Of a stretch of 64,000 bases of DNA, positions 45,645 through 57,008 are shown in pieces. Every line of letters begins with the position of its first letter. The first letter of the stretch is position 1. This DNA is from Xestospongia muta (taxonomy: Eukaryota; Porifera; Demospongiae; Haplosclerida; Petrosiidae), in assembly GCA_963693285.1 (NCBI GenBank), contig OY848918.1, positions 7,877,156-7,941,155 of the forward strand, written 5' to 3'. A program made the position numbers and the translations under genes. The notes beneath the pieces were generated by a model, which saw nothing but the letters and a program-made list of their open reading frames with translations, was not told where the DNA came from and searched no databases.

Positions 45645-45770
45645 ACACCAATGCCTCAAGCTTAGATGCATGAATGCAGGCTTTAATATAGCATATTATA
45701 GCTATGATCCAATGATACGATCAATATCCGCATTGTATTAAAGCAAGAAGAGTAAATGTGAGGATTTCCG
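45645..45770 (-). repeat. Partial duplication of the membrane gene 3' coding end
   Basis: 45650-45770 (TTTAATATAGCATATTATAG, AAAGCAAGAAGAGTAAATGT) is a decayed tandem copy of 45898-46004 (TTTGATATAGCATATTAAAG, AAAGCAAGAAGAGTAAATAT), which encodes the segment around EFGYRIMALICYIKVYIQAS. The copy lies just beyond the gene's stop codon and is no longer open. Confidence 0.6.
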
Positions 45771-45778
45771 AGTGAAAC

Positions 45779-46581
45779 TTAAGTGGTAGTCCATGGACAT
45801 TGCTTCCTCAATTCTATTAGTCCATCTTGACCACGATTGCTTGATGCATTTTCAAGTTTCACATCAGAATCCCCACGATACTGTGCTACTTTAGCCTCAT
45901 CTCTAGATGCTTGAATGTAAACTTTGATATAGCATATTAAAGCCATGATACGATATCCAAATTCTATTAAAGCAAGAAGAGTAAATATGAGTGCTTCAGA
46001 GTTGATATTACCAACATCCATGCTACGCAATGCAGTCAATCCCATACAAATAACATGAACAAGCATTGTTCCATTATAGGCAGCACTTAAGTATACGTGA
46101 TATTGAAACTCGCTTGACATTTTATGAGAGTATGTCTTCAAGTTCACTAAAAACAATATTTCGTGCACAGTGTGAGATAGCATGGATAAAAATGGCATTA
46201 TAAGAAAAAGCTGAATACCAAATGGACACGTTATTGCATACGATATGTATATGTATATAAACATACAAACTTCGTAGCCAACAACTAGCAAAATCATTAC
46301 AAAAATTGTTAGTATATATAAATTGACTTTGCCTAACAGATATAAAATTGGCAAGATCGTTTCAAAGGTGTTCATACCATAGCCGAGTAAATTACATATT
46401 GCAGTTACTGACAGCCATATCAGGAAACTAGTAATATGAGTTAGTTGAAATGAGATATCTCCAAGAGGTGACCAGATAATAAACTCATCATCCTTATCCT
46501 GCAAAGTCGCACAAGATCGGATAAGCACCAATACCAGAAGTAGGTAAATTAAAGGTGCTGCTAGGGCCTGTCTGAATCTAG
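45779..46581 (-). CDS. Unrecognised multi-pass membrane protein, large last exon
   Basis: The minus-strand frame is open from an acceptor near 46581 (TTTCTAG|ATTCAGACAG) to the stop at 45779, about 267 codons. No clear ATG begins it, so a 5' exon is expected upstream. It starts FRQALAAPLIYLLLVLVLIR, followed by a loop with QDKDDEFIIWSPLGD and then about six hydrophobic helices (ITSFLIWLSVTAICNLLGYG, ILYLLGKVNLYILTIFVMIL, LVVGYEVCMFIYIYISYA, FGIQLFLIMPFLSMLSHTVH, YNGTMLVHVICMGLTAL, ALIFTLLALIEFGYRIMALI). The C-terminus is polar (SRDEAKVAQYRGDSDVKLE). Topology suggests a six- to seven-helix membrane protein. I cannot name the family. It sits inside the 4.1-kb insertion. Confidence 0.6.
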
Positions 46582-47197
46582 AAATTATAAAAAAGATGAG
46601 AGTTTAGTATAAACACAATCGCTTACGTAAGCATAGTTACTTGAGACCAACTGAGAGTACACTATACGTTTTATGTCTGTCCAATTAGTCGAACTTATCT
46701 ATGAGGATGAACTGCTATTAACAGTAATGAGAATATATTTCTATAATTCATCAAAAATCTGCTTCAGAAGTCTCCTCCGTCTTAGTGTTTACAGCACTTC
46801 CTACCAATACCTTGTGCGCATGCGCGGTTACGCCTCTTCGGCTCTTCCTCTTTAAGCGACGAAATCACAGTGTAAATGTTTGCTCACTATTAGAACTTAT
46901 TTTTAATTATAGTTTATAGACCATGATACAATGTATTGTTGAAAGTACTATATGCAATGTAGATATTCACTGTAAACCTAAACTCTAAATCCACTTGTGG
47001 AGAGTTCACATGAAGGATGCCAGCAGAATCTCCAACATTCTCATTTCAATTAGTAAACTATACTAAACACACAACTATTTAACACATTAGTTTGTAAAAT
47101 ATCTAGAGAAGAACTTATTATACAAACCTTTAATTTTGTCATGGAATAAAGGTGCACCTTACAAATAAGCAGTTGAAGCCTTCTCCAATCCAATAAT
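46582..47197. other. Upstream of the membrane protein gene
   Basis: About 600 bp. It holds the NRF-1-like site at 46814-46826. On the minus strand a short frame at about 46757-46704 (MNYRNIFSLLLIAVH) could be a first coding exon with a signal sequence, but no clean donor was found. Confidence 0.35.
46814..46826. promoter_or_regulatory. NRF-1-like palindrome TGCGCATGCGCG
   Basis: TGCGCATGCGCG is a full match to the animal NRF-1 consensus YGCGCAYGCGCR. It lies about 235 bp upstream of the minus-strand membrane protein exon, in a locally GC-richer patch that could be its promoter. Confidence 0.45.
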
Positions 47198-48090
47198 GAA
47201 AAATGCACTAAAGTGCTTAACCTCGCTGCGGTGCCCAGTGTAAATCTATACTGCATAGTGCATGTAACATGTGCATTTAAGATTGGACAAGGTGTGGTCA
47301 AATTATTGATGGGATCACGTGATGCACATTGCAAACTGTTGTTTGATGACTCAGCATTTCTCTTCAATCAAAGGGAAAAAGCTTTGTCGTTTACTGGGTA
47401 CCTTGTACTCTGATTGACATGTTTGTGAAGCTGTAACTGAGTAAGTAATAGTATCATTCAATTGCCAAGCAAGATTAAGTGCTAGATTCGTGATGAATGT
47501 TTCTCTGAGTCTTTACATGACGCTTTAAAATGTTTCAATATTTCATATATAAAATTTATTGTAACTTGAAAATGAAGCGTTCTTTGGAAACGTCCCGTAG
47601 TACAAATATAAATCGACATATTTTCTATTAGTTGCAGTGTTTTCAGTGCTTTGAGATGTTTCCTGAATGCGTTACTTCGCTCCAAGTCCATGTACAATCC
47701 TGAAAAACTTTTCAGAACTTTTCTGACGATTGCTTCGACCAACGGCCTTCTGTCTTGCTGATCTGTAGTCCTCTAAGATTCTCTACAGCATACTACAAAA
47801 TCTCCAAAATAAGGTTTTTTTACTTTTCGAGAAACGGCACTTGACCTCTGCAGCCTGAAGATTCTTTTGCGAGTTTTAAGCTTTCGTTTTCTTTGACGAT
47901 GTTCTTGATACTACTGTTGTAAAGTCCACACGTTTTTCTATTCGTTGCTAAACGTTGGTAGCTGCTAACACTTCGCTTGCCAAGTTATAGCAGTTCAAAA
48001 AAAAAACAGGCAGTGCAGACACACACACAAACACACACACACACTGACAGACTACAGTACCCTCGCTTTGCGCCCACGCACAGCGAGGTT
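47198..48090. mobile_element. Element copy 2 (ends AACCTCGC...GCGAGGTT)
   Basis: It starts GAAAAATGCACTAAAGTGCT then TAACCTCGCTG and ends CGCCCACGCACAGCGAGGTT. From about 47418 it matches copy 1 to the end; the first 200 bp differ except for the terminal 35 bp. The minus-strand frame 47742-47482 reads MVEAIVRKVLKSFSGLYMDL, AFRKHLKALKTLQLIENMSI, GRFQRTLHFQVTINFIYEIL and CKDSEK, then shifts frame where copy 1 stays open. The two copies are broken at different places. Confidence 0.6.
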
Positions 48091-48096
48091 AATTAG

Positions 48097-49298
48097 AGAT
48101 ACCCACTACTGTTGTAACATCATATAGTGTAATAAAGATACTCAGTATTAATAGTGAGTTCATTTATATATGAACTACTTATAATGTTAGATAATATCAC
48201 TTCTGATAAATATGCCCACATATTAATTAAGCAATAACAATAACATGTAAATATTTGTGTTGTTTACATAATATGGTAATTAACACTGACCACAACATGT
48301 TACAGCTAGTGATTGACTGAAGTATTTAGTTCTAAAAATATTATTGTGATTATGTAAATTATTGAAAAGAAAAGGTTGATTGTTCTTGATTTAATTTGAT
48401 GATAATGAATCATCCTTGTTTTGAAAATACATTAAAATAATATAACAGTAAATAAATTTAAACAAATGGTTAAATGTATCATTAGATTGTACAATTTTTG
48501 CAATGAATTACGCAATTTGCTTTCATCTTTCCAAGTATGCACAAGTACATGTATGTAGATGTCAATAACAATGCCCACACACAAAGTAATTATAACATGT
48601 GGTTTGTTCAGTTTACATTAACTATCATAACATATGTACTTCATTTCCTTTATAACCAACAAAATATAATATACAGTGTATAAAACAAGGAAAGGTGACT
48701 TTACAATATTACTAGTACATCTTGATGTGTGTGTATATTATAACCAGTTTGACTAAATGATTACTTATGTATTACATACACACTTATTTGAGTTCTTCAG
48801 TCAATCAAATTCCTACAGTCACTGTAGCTTCAACTGTTTGTACATGTCCAAGTAATTTATAGTCAAAAGTGTAAGTGTACAATTATATTTCCACTATAGC
48901 TAATGAAAGACAACAAACATCATGTTTATCAGGTAATTTATAAAACAAACATGTCACATTACTGAATTGTTTACTTAACAGTGAGTATACCAGTTGGTAT
49001 GTTCCTCTCTTCTCTATTAACTGCTGTTATTGCTACACTTATTGTATATCTCATTATGAGGAGGAGGAGCTACAATAAAGACACTCCACCCATTTATTTA
49101 CTCTTATTTCTATCATTGAATAATTACAAAACTCAGTCAAGTTATGTGATGACAGTATGTTTAATGTTTTGTTATATAGAAATTCATTTGGAAAAGAGTG
49201 ATATTGGTGACAAAATAGATACTAAAATGAATAATTTATTTATTCACTCTATTATATCTATCATTGAACTAACATGTTCACATCAATTTATTATCTAA
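48097..49298 (+). pseudogene. 3' part of a family B/tail 2 receptor, tail replaced
   Basis: The stalk exon at 48097-48153 (IPTTVVTSYSVIKILSIN) directly follows the insertion. About 600 bp of non-coding DNA with an R1 repeat follows. Two more stalk pieces lie near 48785-48853 and 48900-48932 (ERQQTSCLSG), and a TM exon starts at 48982 (VSIPVGMFLSSLLTAVIATL, YLIMRRRSY). The tail breaks at 49092 after KDTPPI, where a deletion joins it to downstream DNA, so GPIYDDVKL and NTAYGY are missing. The frame happens to stay open to 49298, but the new tail has no known motif. Confidence 0.72.
48587..48690. repeat. Dispersed repeat R1
   Basis: A roughly 100-bp repeat with the core TAATTATAACATGTGG, CATTAACTATCATAACATAT, GTACTTCATTTCCTTTATAA, CCAACAAAATATAATATACA. 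Copies occur near 16736, 33132, 48587, 50045, 54599, 56260 and 61880, with a stub at 63450, always on the same strand and between receptor modules. No terminal inverted repeats were seen. It may be a fragment of a larger duplicated intergenic block or a solo element. Confidence 0.7.
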
Positions 49299-50427
49299 AG
49301 AATATTCTGTTATATGATACACATGTGAATGTAATGTAACACAAGATGTTACATTGTATGACATAAAAGTATATGTACTAATTTCATTCTTATATACAAT
49401 ATGAACATCATTACAATCACATTTAACAGCTGTTATATTTATCATTATTATCTGGTTGAAACCATTAACTATTTATTATTTTAATATCTTTAGTTAATGA
49501 TTATTTATTTTAAAAATTGATGTTGACACGAGCATCATCCTTTTAACAAATATAATCTATTATATCCTAATAAATAAACACACCAATATAGCAACAATCA
49601 TTAATAGTATTTATAAAAAATAATGCTATAATAACAATAAACTATATTAGATAATTTACAAACCATTATTATAAATATTACATGTTATTTAGACACACAT
49701 GTTGTATATAAACTTATGTAATACAAGTTACTACTTAAAACTAGTGCTTGTATTTTCAATAATGTAATTATTTTACTTACATAATGTAGTAATTACAGCT
49801 GGTAAATAATTAGGCATTCATTCCTAAAACTATTTTTAAGATTATTATATGAAATTCAAGATGACAACCTGACAAGGTTAATTTGATGATAATGATTTCA
49901 AAAATACAACAAAATACATAACATTAAACAAATTTAAACTAATGTTTCATCAGGAATTTTGTAATAATCGTTGAGTTTTGCTTTCACCTTTACAAGTATG
50001 TACATGTATGTGTATATAGTACTCAACAACACCCATATATAAAGTAATTATAACATGTGGTCTGTTCAGTTTACATAAACTATCATAACTTATGTACTTC
50101 ATTTCCTTTATAACCAATAAACCAAGAAAAGATAACTTTATAATATTAATATATGTAATATTTCCTTTATAACCAAACAAAATATACAGTTATGAAAACA
50201 AAGAGGTATCACTGTACATAATTAGTAACTTACAACTTTTCACTGATCATCATCAAGTATGAGAACATTAGCATTATAAGTGACATTTACATTAGTAAGT
50301 GCTATAGGTCCAGCAAGAAGTAATATATTGCTGTGTATGGTTACCGTTTAGGCAATTTCATTACTGTGGACAATGACAATGAAATAAGTATAATTTTCTA
50401 AAAAAATTATGTATACTTCATTGATTA
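49299..50427. other. Intergenic, AT-rich, with R1
   Basis: About 1.1 kb without exon. It is the 3' flank of tail 2 genes followed by an R1 copy (about 50045-50120) and the conserved upstream block of D genes. Confidence 0.45.
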
Positions 50428-50506
50428 GTCCTACAGGCTATATCACTAATCACTTATAATTTTACAAAGAATACAGAGAACTACACTATTGTTGTGATTT
50501 GGAAGG
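50428..50506 (+). pseudogene. Orphan FN3 2 half-exon upstream of D gene 1
   Basis: Copy of the 77-nt A-type exon (ATCACTTATAATTTTACAAA ... TTTGGAAG|gtgtgt), with the usual WE now WK. It lies 150 bp upstream of the D start with no partner exons, as at 17067 and 56780. Confidence 0.55.
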
Positions 50507-50655
50507 TGTGTATTATTTATCTAGTAATAAAATTAGTCTACACATTACACTAATAATATATAAACTCAACCCACAAACACACCACCTCCATTAATGAGTC
50601 TAATCATTATATTACAATACTGTAAGTTAATGACCCACCTGCCAATGCAGTCAAA

Positions 50656-53600
50656 ATGAATAAGTGTGCTGTAACATATTTGATTTCTCTTCTCTTAGTT
50701 ATCATAAGTGAGTTAATATATTATAAAACAATATTAGAAGTTTATTTCTTATAGTGAACATAGAAGCTTCAGTTACAAGTCTAGATTGTAATCATGGAGT
50801 GTGTCCACAGACACAAGGAGCAGTCACTTGTACAATAACAGGCAGTGTAGCAGCTTGGTATTCTCTATCAGATAGTAAACCCTTTGCTAGTGTAACAACC
50901 TCTGGACAAGTTATAAAGTTTGATGATACTGGGTTTACTGCTACTTTTGTGAGCAACAATTCTGGACTAACAACAAATTTAAGTTTTACTGCCACTACTG
51001 ATAAGAATGGAACACAAGTCAGGTGTTGGGATGGTAATGCTAGAAAGTCAATGACTTGTACTATTATGATATCAGGTATGTCACTAACAGTATTATATAT
51101 AACTAACATGTACTATCATTATAAGGTCCTCCAAGTGATGCTCCTACAGGACTAGGTTTTACAGCTCTCACAAACACTTCAGTCACTCTTTACTGGTCAC
51201 CTCCTACTCTTCATCCTAACTGTATAGTTAACTACACTGTTGAGATCAGGACAACCAGTGATAATATATTGATCAGTAGTCTTAGTACTGGTAGTAATAT
51301 TACCAGTATTAACATATCTACTGGTCTCTCTCAGTCAGTAGAGTATCAGTACAGAGTAGTAGGGTCTGATATTATCAATAGATTAGGACCCTATAGTCAA
51401 TATACTGTGTTCACTCTGGAAGGTAAGAATCAAATAGCTTTAATATCTTAACTAATTTGCTTTACTAGTTCTACAAGCTGTACCACTAATCACTTATACT
51501 ATTACTAACAACACAGAGGACTATACTATTTTTATTATTTGGGAGGTATAATATTATTAATAATCACTTGATAATATTCTAGTTTTTCATTTAGTCTCCT
51601 CCTCTTTTCTCTCGTCCTCCTCTCTTGTACTACAAAGTCTATCACAACATATCAAGTTCCCTAACTGTTAATATAACTACTGTTACTAACATTACATTGA
51701 CTGGAGTACTAGCTGGATATACCTACATTATAACAGTGGTACCAGTTAATATACTAGGAGATGGATACCCTAATAAGACTATAGGTTATTTAAATACTAT
51801 TATAAAATGTATTACATTTACTTCTCATACAGTTATCATTCCTGATAAAGAACTAGTTATTACTGGTACTAGTACTAGTACTAGTGTTATCATTCCTGAT
51901 GAGGAACCAGTTATTACTAGAACTAGTGTTGTAACAACATCATCTCAATATCATCGTAAGTGTGTTTAACATTAAAATATTATTTTAGTTTAAAACATTC
52001 AATTGTTTAATACCAACAACATCATTAGGTGTACTTAGTACATTGTCTGTAGTCATGACAAGTAATACATCAAATATTAGTAAGTGTACAATAATGTATT
52101 AAATGTTACTGTCATAATTAACTTGTGATGGAGTATAGAAACTACAAGTACTTCAATGTCTTCATCGCAAATTACAACTCAGACAATTACTGGATCTTCA
52201 AACTTAGCTAGTAGGTTCTATGTATTTTGAAAAAAACTTCCATTGAATATTAATTGTACATATAATTAGTATATAATTTATAGTGTTTTACCTATAGCTT
52301 TTAAGTTCATTTCTTATAAATAATCTAACAAGTATTAATTTAATTATTCTAATAAAAATAACTATTTCTACTTTGACAGTCACTACTACAACATCATCAT
52401 CAACACCTGCTGGAATATATTATGTTATTGGGACTGTTGGAGGTATTATTGTTTTCATAGTAATTGCTGTAGTACTAGTTCTAACTGGTTGTATAATCAT
52501 TAGAAGACAAAATAAAAGTCAGACCTCTTGTAATTTATTGATCCTTTAAACTCTCAATATAGATAACAAACCAAGTGGTAGTCCATTAACTGTTTCTCTG
52601 AGGTAAGTTAATACAGTCATATGTGTTAACAGTTCAATGATCATACTTTAGAAGTATCAAAGACGATAACTTAGAAGAGGTATAATATTGTTACTTACAT
52701 GTACAAAGCTAAAAACAGTAGTCAACTTTCAAATCCTATACAATACCTACACAATAAATTAAATATTACATTTATTTGATATCAAAATGAGCATTAAACT
52801 CACCATTAGTTGTAACATATTCAAGTCAATCTAATGTCAGGATTTAGTCATCATTCCTTCAAATTAGACTTTAATAGTCATATCTGGTCTTTATTAATTC
52901 CATTATAGATATCTTCAAATCCCATCTATGCTGAAGTAAACAAAAAACGACAACCTTTATCTCTACAATATGATGAAGTTCCTCCTCCCATACCACCTTA
53001 CTTAGTTAATAATGACCAACCACCTCCTATACCACTGCTCCATAGTGAAGATGAACCTCATGTACATCTTTATAATGGACCTCTGACAACTCAGTACTCT
53101 GAAGTCAAGAGAGGAGATATGGCACCTCATGTATTACCTCATGATAAAGCGTTTGGAGGAGATTATTCATTATTAAAGAGAGATGGTATACCTCATGTAC
53201 CACTACATAATGTGACATCTGGAGGAGACTACTCTGTCATAAAGAAAGATGATGTATGTAATGGTTTGGCAGCTGGAGGTCACTATTCTGTCTTGAAGAG
53301 AGAAGAGAAAGAGGTTAATTGAACATAGGTGGACAATCATAGTCTAATTTACAATAATATTATAGAACAGAGAAAATAATTCTCAGTTACAACAGACTGG
53401 TTTGTATTCAACTCTAAATAATGAAGTAAGAGATAATACAGTCAACTGTATCATAATAACTTACATCATATTAGATAAACAAACCAATTGAAGCCAGAGC
53501 TGAGCCAATAGGAGCTGGAGATATAATATATGATGAAGTAGACAATGTTCCTAAGAACAGACAAATGGCACCTCCTCCATCATTTACAGAGCAGTCTATT

Positions 53601-53807
53601 ATCTACTCTGATATCAAGGCATCAACTGACCCTAATAAGGTATAACATTTCATGATACATCAATGTTGCTATAGTTAAAATTCTCTTCTTTGTCACTAAC
53701 AAAAGCTCTCTACAAGAGGTGCAATGATTCAGGTTCAGTTAGGAGAACCACAACCTCCATCACATCATCCTAAACCTGATCCCAAACCAGGTTCCCAACA
53801 ACAGTAA
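50656..53807 (+). CDS. Family D receptor: Ig-FN3-FN3-TM with a long multi-ITIM-like tail (14 exons)
   Basis: Deduced exons: 50656-50707, 50755-51075, 51126-51422, 51469-51545, 51595-51955, 52029-52079, 52139-52210, 52380-52517, 52563-52602, 52652-52679, 52909-53313, 53366-53425, 53475-53639, 53706-53807; 2169 nt, 722 aa. Signal peptide MNKCAVTYLISLLLVII. The Ig domain has LDCNHGVCPQT, AAWYSLSD and TQVRCWD. The stalk has TGTSTSTSVIIPDEEPVITR. The TM is YYVIGTVGGIIVFIVIAVVL. The tail of about 260 aa has NPIYAEV, SLQYDEV, TTQYSEV, GGDYSLL, GGDYSVI, GGHYSVL, GLYSTL, GDIIYDEV and QSIIYSDI. LQYDEV, IIYDEV and IIYSDI match the ITIM consensus (I/V/L/S)xYxx(I/L/V). Polyproline runs (DEVPPPIPPYL, QPPPIPLL) suit SH3 or WW binding. 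An inhibitory or multi-SH2 docking role is inferred. Confidence 0.85.
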
Positions 53808-54349
53808 CCTCCTCCATACATCATTTGTAAAATGAAAACAATATGTTTTTAACTCACTGCTGACTTGTATAATGTTATAATGTGTCACTTTATAGTTTGT
53901 TATTTTACTTTGTCATGTTTTTCTAAGTTTAGTTATTTAGTGTTCACCATAAAACTGGTAATTAATTTATTGATATGAGCTCACATGGTCACCTTGTATC
54001 ACTATAGTAAACTTAGTACAGTATGTACACCCATTACAGCTAGCTTCGTATTATCATTTCCCTCTTATACTACACATATCATGCACATGATAGTCACATG
54101 TCCACTATGCATGTGTTTATATATAGAGACAGTTAGTCTATATTTCTATAACATGTGTACACCTGGTATGGGTACATTAGTATTTATAATACAATTGGGA
54201 ATATTTTGTCATATTATATTATTGTAACTATATCACTTTTACATTAATGAATGTTGTGCTGTTATATAAAAATACTCACATATATAAAACAATATGCCTT
54301 TACATATCTAATCCATTTAACTCAACTTACAATCATACAACTTGTCAAG
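53808..54349. other. D gene 1 3' flank
   Basis: About 540 bp with no convincing exon. It matches the 3' flank of D gene 2 (61105-61634) nearly base for base, so it belongs to the segmental duplication. Confidence 0.5.
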
Positions 54350-55292
54350 ATGGAGAAGTACATGTTTACTTCAATATTGATTTTTATTTTCATTCTTGTT
54401 GTAGGTAAGTGAGTTAATCTTATAATTATGAAATAAAATATACTAAGATTTACTTCAGGTAATATAAAATATAATAATAATATAATATATAATATAATAT
54501 AATATAATATAGAAGCTTTAATAACAAGTCTAGACTGCAATCATGGACTCAATACATGTATATATGTATATAGTACTCAACAACACTCACACATACAGTA
54601 ATTATAAGATGTGGTCTGTTAGGTTTACATTAACTATCATAACATATGTACTTCATTTCCTTTATAACCAACAAAATATAATATACAGTATATAAAACAC
54701 TGAAAGGTGACCTTACAATATTACTAGTACATATATACTTATATCTATATGGATGCAACAACACCCACACACACAGTAATTATAACATGTGATTGATTTT
54801 CATTACTTGTTTCCAAGTTTTTTCAGTAATACCAAAATCACATTAAGTAGTATCATATCATTAAACATCTTACCAATAGTATATAGTGACACAATGAAAT
54901 CGATACCATGCATTAATATATTGATCAGTAGTCTTAGTACTGGTAGTAATATCACCAGTATTAATGTATCTACTGGTCTCTCTCAGTCAGTAGAGTATCA
55001 GTACAGAGTAGTAGGTCTGATATTATCAATAGATTAAGGCCCTATAGTCAGTATATTGTATTCACTCTGGATGGTAAGAACTAAACTATATTATTTTTAA
55101 ACCTCTTAAGTATTACTAATTTTTTAGTTCTACAGGCTGTGCCACTGATCACTTATAATATTACAAAGAATACAGAGAACTACACTATTGTTGTGATTTG
55201 GGAGGTATATATTATTGTTTATAATAACTGAGCCTAACTTTTATTTTGTCTTCTCCACTCTCCTCTCATCCTCCTCGCTTGTACTATAAATT
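54350..55292 (+). pseudogene. Decayed family A receptor fragments
   Basis: The signal exon 54350-54404 (MEKYMFTSILIFIFILVVG) is intact. An (AATAT)n stretch and the first codons of the Ig exon follow (LITSLDCNHGLNT), and at about 54550 the sequence passes into R1. From 54916 part of FN3 1 reappears (LISSLSTGSNITSINVSTGL) with a one-base deletion (GTAGGTCTG for GTAGGGTCTG). An intact first half of FN3 2 lies at 55128-55204 and the start of its second half breaks off at about 55290. No TM or tail follows. Confidence 0.72.
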
Positions 55293-56397
55293 CAGACTGC
55301 CACACCTTTTGTTTGCAATAAATTACTTATAGAACTCTATTCCTTTTGTTGTTAGTTGTACTTTATAATGTTATAGTCTTTATTAGTTTAATGTTACAAA
55401 CAATTATTCTTGTGAGCACTTCAAATTGTAAATAATTTATGTAGAAATCAACAATAAATGGATCTAATTTTCAATTTCATGAAGGAAATATATCACAACT
55501 GGTTTATTGATTTTCTTACACAGTATATCAATAATACCAACTAGTATTACAAGAAAGATATTAATATACTATTAACTACTAAGTGATGACAGCCATAGTT
55601 ATAGCTGAGGTACATGTACATATTATGAATTAGAGATATCCACTACTGTTGTAATGTCATATAGTGTAATAAAGATACTCAATATTAATAGTAAGTTCAT
55701 TTATACATGAATTACTTATAATGTTAGATAATATCACCTCTGATAAATATGCCCATGTTTTAATTATATATTAATTATATATTACATTAAAATACAATCC
55801 ATATTAATATGACATGTTATATAGACCACATGTTATATATTATATACTATACTCCAATATAAGTTACTACTTAAAACTAGTGCTTGTATTTTCAATAAAG
55901 TAATTGTGTTATTTATATAATGTATTTTTACCCTCACCACAACACATGTGGGTGAGGGTTACAGTACTTGGTTTGTTACAGCTAGTGATTAACTGAAGTA
56001 TTTAGTTCTAAAAATATTATTGTGATTATATATCTCATTAAAAAAGAAAAGGTTGATTGTTCTTAGTTTGATGATAATGAATCATCCTTGATTTAAAAAA
56101 TACAACAAAATAATATAACAGTAAATAAATTTAAACAAATGGTTAATGTATCATTAGATTTTACAATTTTTGCAATGAATTATGCAATTTACTTTCATCT
56201 TTCCAAGTATGTACATACACATATACATGTATAGATCTAAACAACAGCCACACATAGAGTAATTATAACATGTGATTTGTTCAGTTTATATTAACTATCA
56301 TAACATTTGTACTTCATTTCCTTTATAACCAACAAAATATAATATACAGTATATAAAATAAGGAAAAGTGACTTTACAATATTACTAGTACATCTTG

Positions 56398-56444
<47 letters not shown>

Positions 56445-56775
56445 AGTTACATGTTAAATTAGTAACAGTTATTGTGACATATATTTCATGTTCATTTAAC
56501 ACCACTTTATCTTGTGACAGTATACACTGAGGAAGTAATATTTCCTTTATAACCAACAAAATGTACAGTTATGAAAACAGAGTTCTCTATATCATGATTA
56601 TATTTTTATATATGAAATAACATATGATGATAAATTATGACAATATGAGGTACCACAAGTAAGCAAGCACTGTATAGATATTTGTATCTCTGTACATAAT
56701 TAGTAACTTTAAGCATTTACATTGATCATCAAGTACGACATTATTAACATTATAAGTGACATTTACATTAGGAAA
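55293..56775. other. Intergenic with B stalk relic, R1 and (TG)n
   Basis: 55500-55700 holds relics of B-gene stalk exons and their introns, including the empty site of the 4.1-kb insertion near 55627/55628. R1 lies at about 56260-56365. A (TG)n tract occupies about 56398-56442. No complete exon is present. Confidence 0.5.
56398..56442. repeat. (TG)n microsatellite
   Basis: About 21 TG units following CTAGTACATCTTGATG, the same site that carries short GT runs in the other R1 neighbours (33274 and 48727). Confidence 0.95.
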
Positions 56776-56779
56776 CATC

Positions 56780-56848
56780 ACCTAATCACTTATAATACAC
56801 ACGAAGACAAAATACTGAGAAGTACACTATTGTCATGGTTTGGGAGGT
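56780..56848 (+). pseudogene. Orphan FN3 2 half-exon upstream of D gene 2
   Basis: A decayed copy of the 77-nt exon ending TGGTTTGGGAG|gtgtgt, at the same place relative to D gene 2 as the copies at 50428 and 17067 relative to their D-type starts. Confidence 0.5.
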
Positions 56849-57008
56849 GTGTATTATTTATTTAGTAATATAATTAGTCTACATGTTACTATATAGACAT
56901 TACACTAATAATACATAAACCCAACCCACAAAGACACCACCTCCATAAATAAGTCTATTCCAATACTATTAAGTTCATGACCCGTTTAGCTCTATCAATG
57001 CAATTAAA

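Larger units (their letters stand above)
43986..48090. mobile_element. 4.1-kb insertion bounded by two related repeats (composite-like)
   Basis: The sequence left of 43986 (CTGAGGTACATGTACATACT, ATGAAT) and right of 48093 (TAGAGATACCCACTACTGTT) are contiguous in a paralogous locus at 55602-55650 (CTGAGGTACATGTACATATT, ATGAAT, TAGAGATATCCACTACTGTT). This gives an empty site and shows that everything between was inserted. The insertion begins and ends with two copies of one repeat in the same orientation (43986-44813 and 47198-48090). An AAT triplet borders each copy, a possible target duplication. Between the copies lies a multi-pass membrane protein exon on the minus strand. No transposase is recognised. 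Confidence 0.65.

Noticed and set aside
47050..47413. Overlapping frames on both strands at the left edge of element copy 2
   Set aside because: No similarity to copy 1 in this part and no domain; they look like chance frames.
53985..54227. 80-codon plus-strand frame downstream of D gene 1
   Set aside because: The homologous flank after D gene 2 does not keep it open, so it is not conserved as coding.
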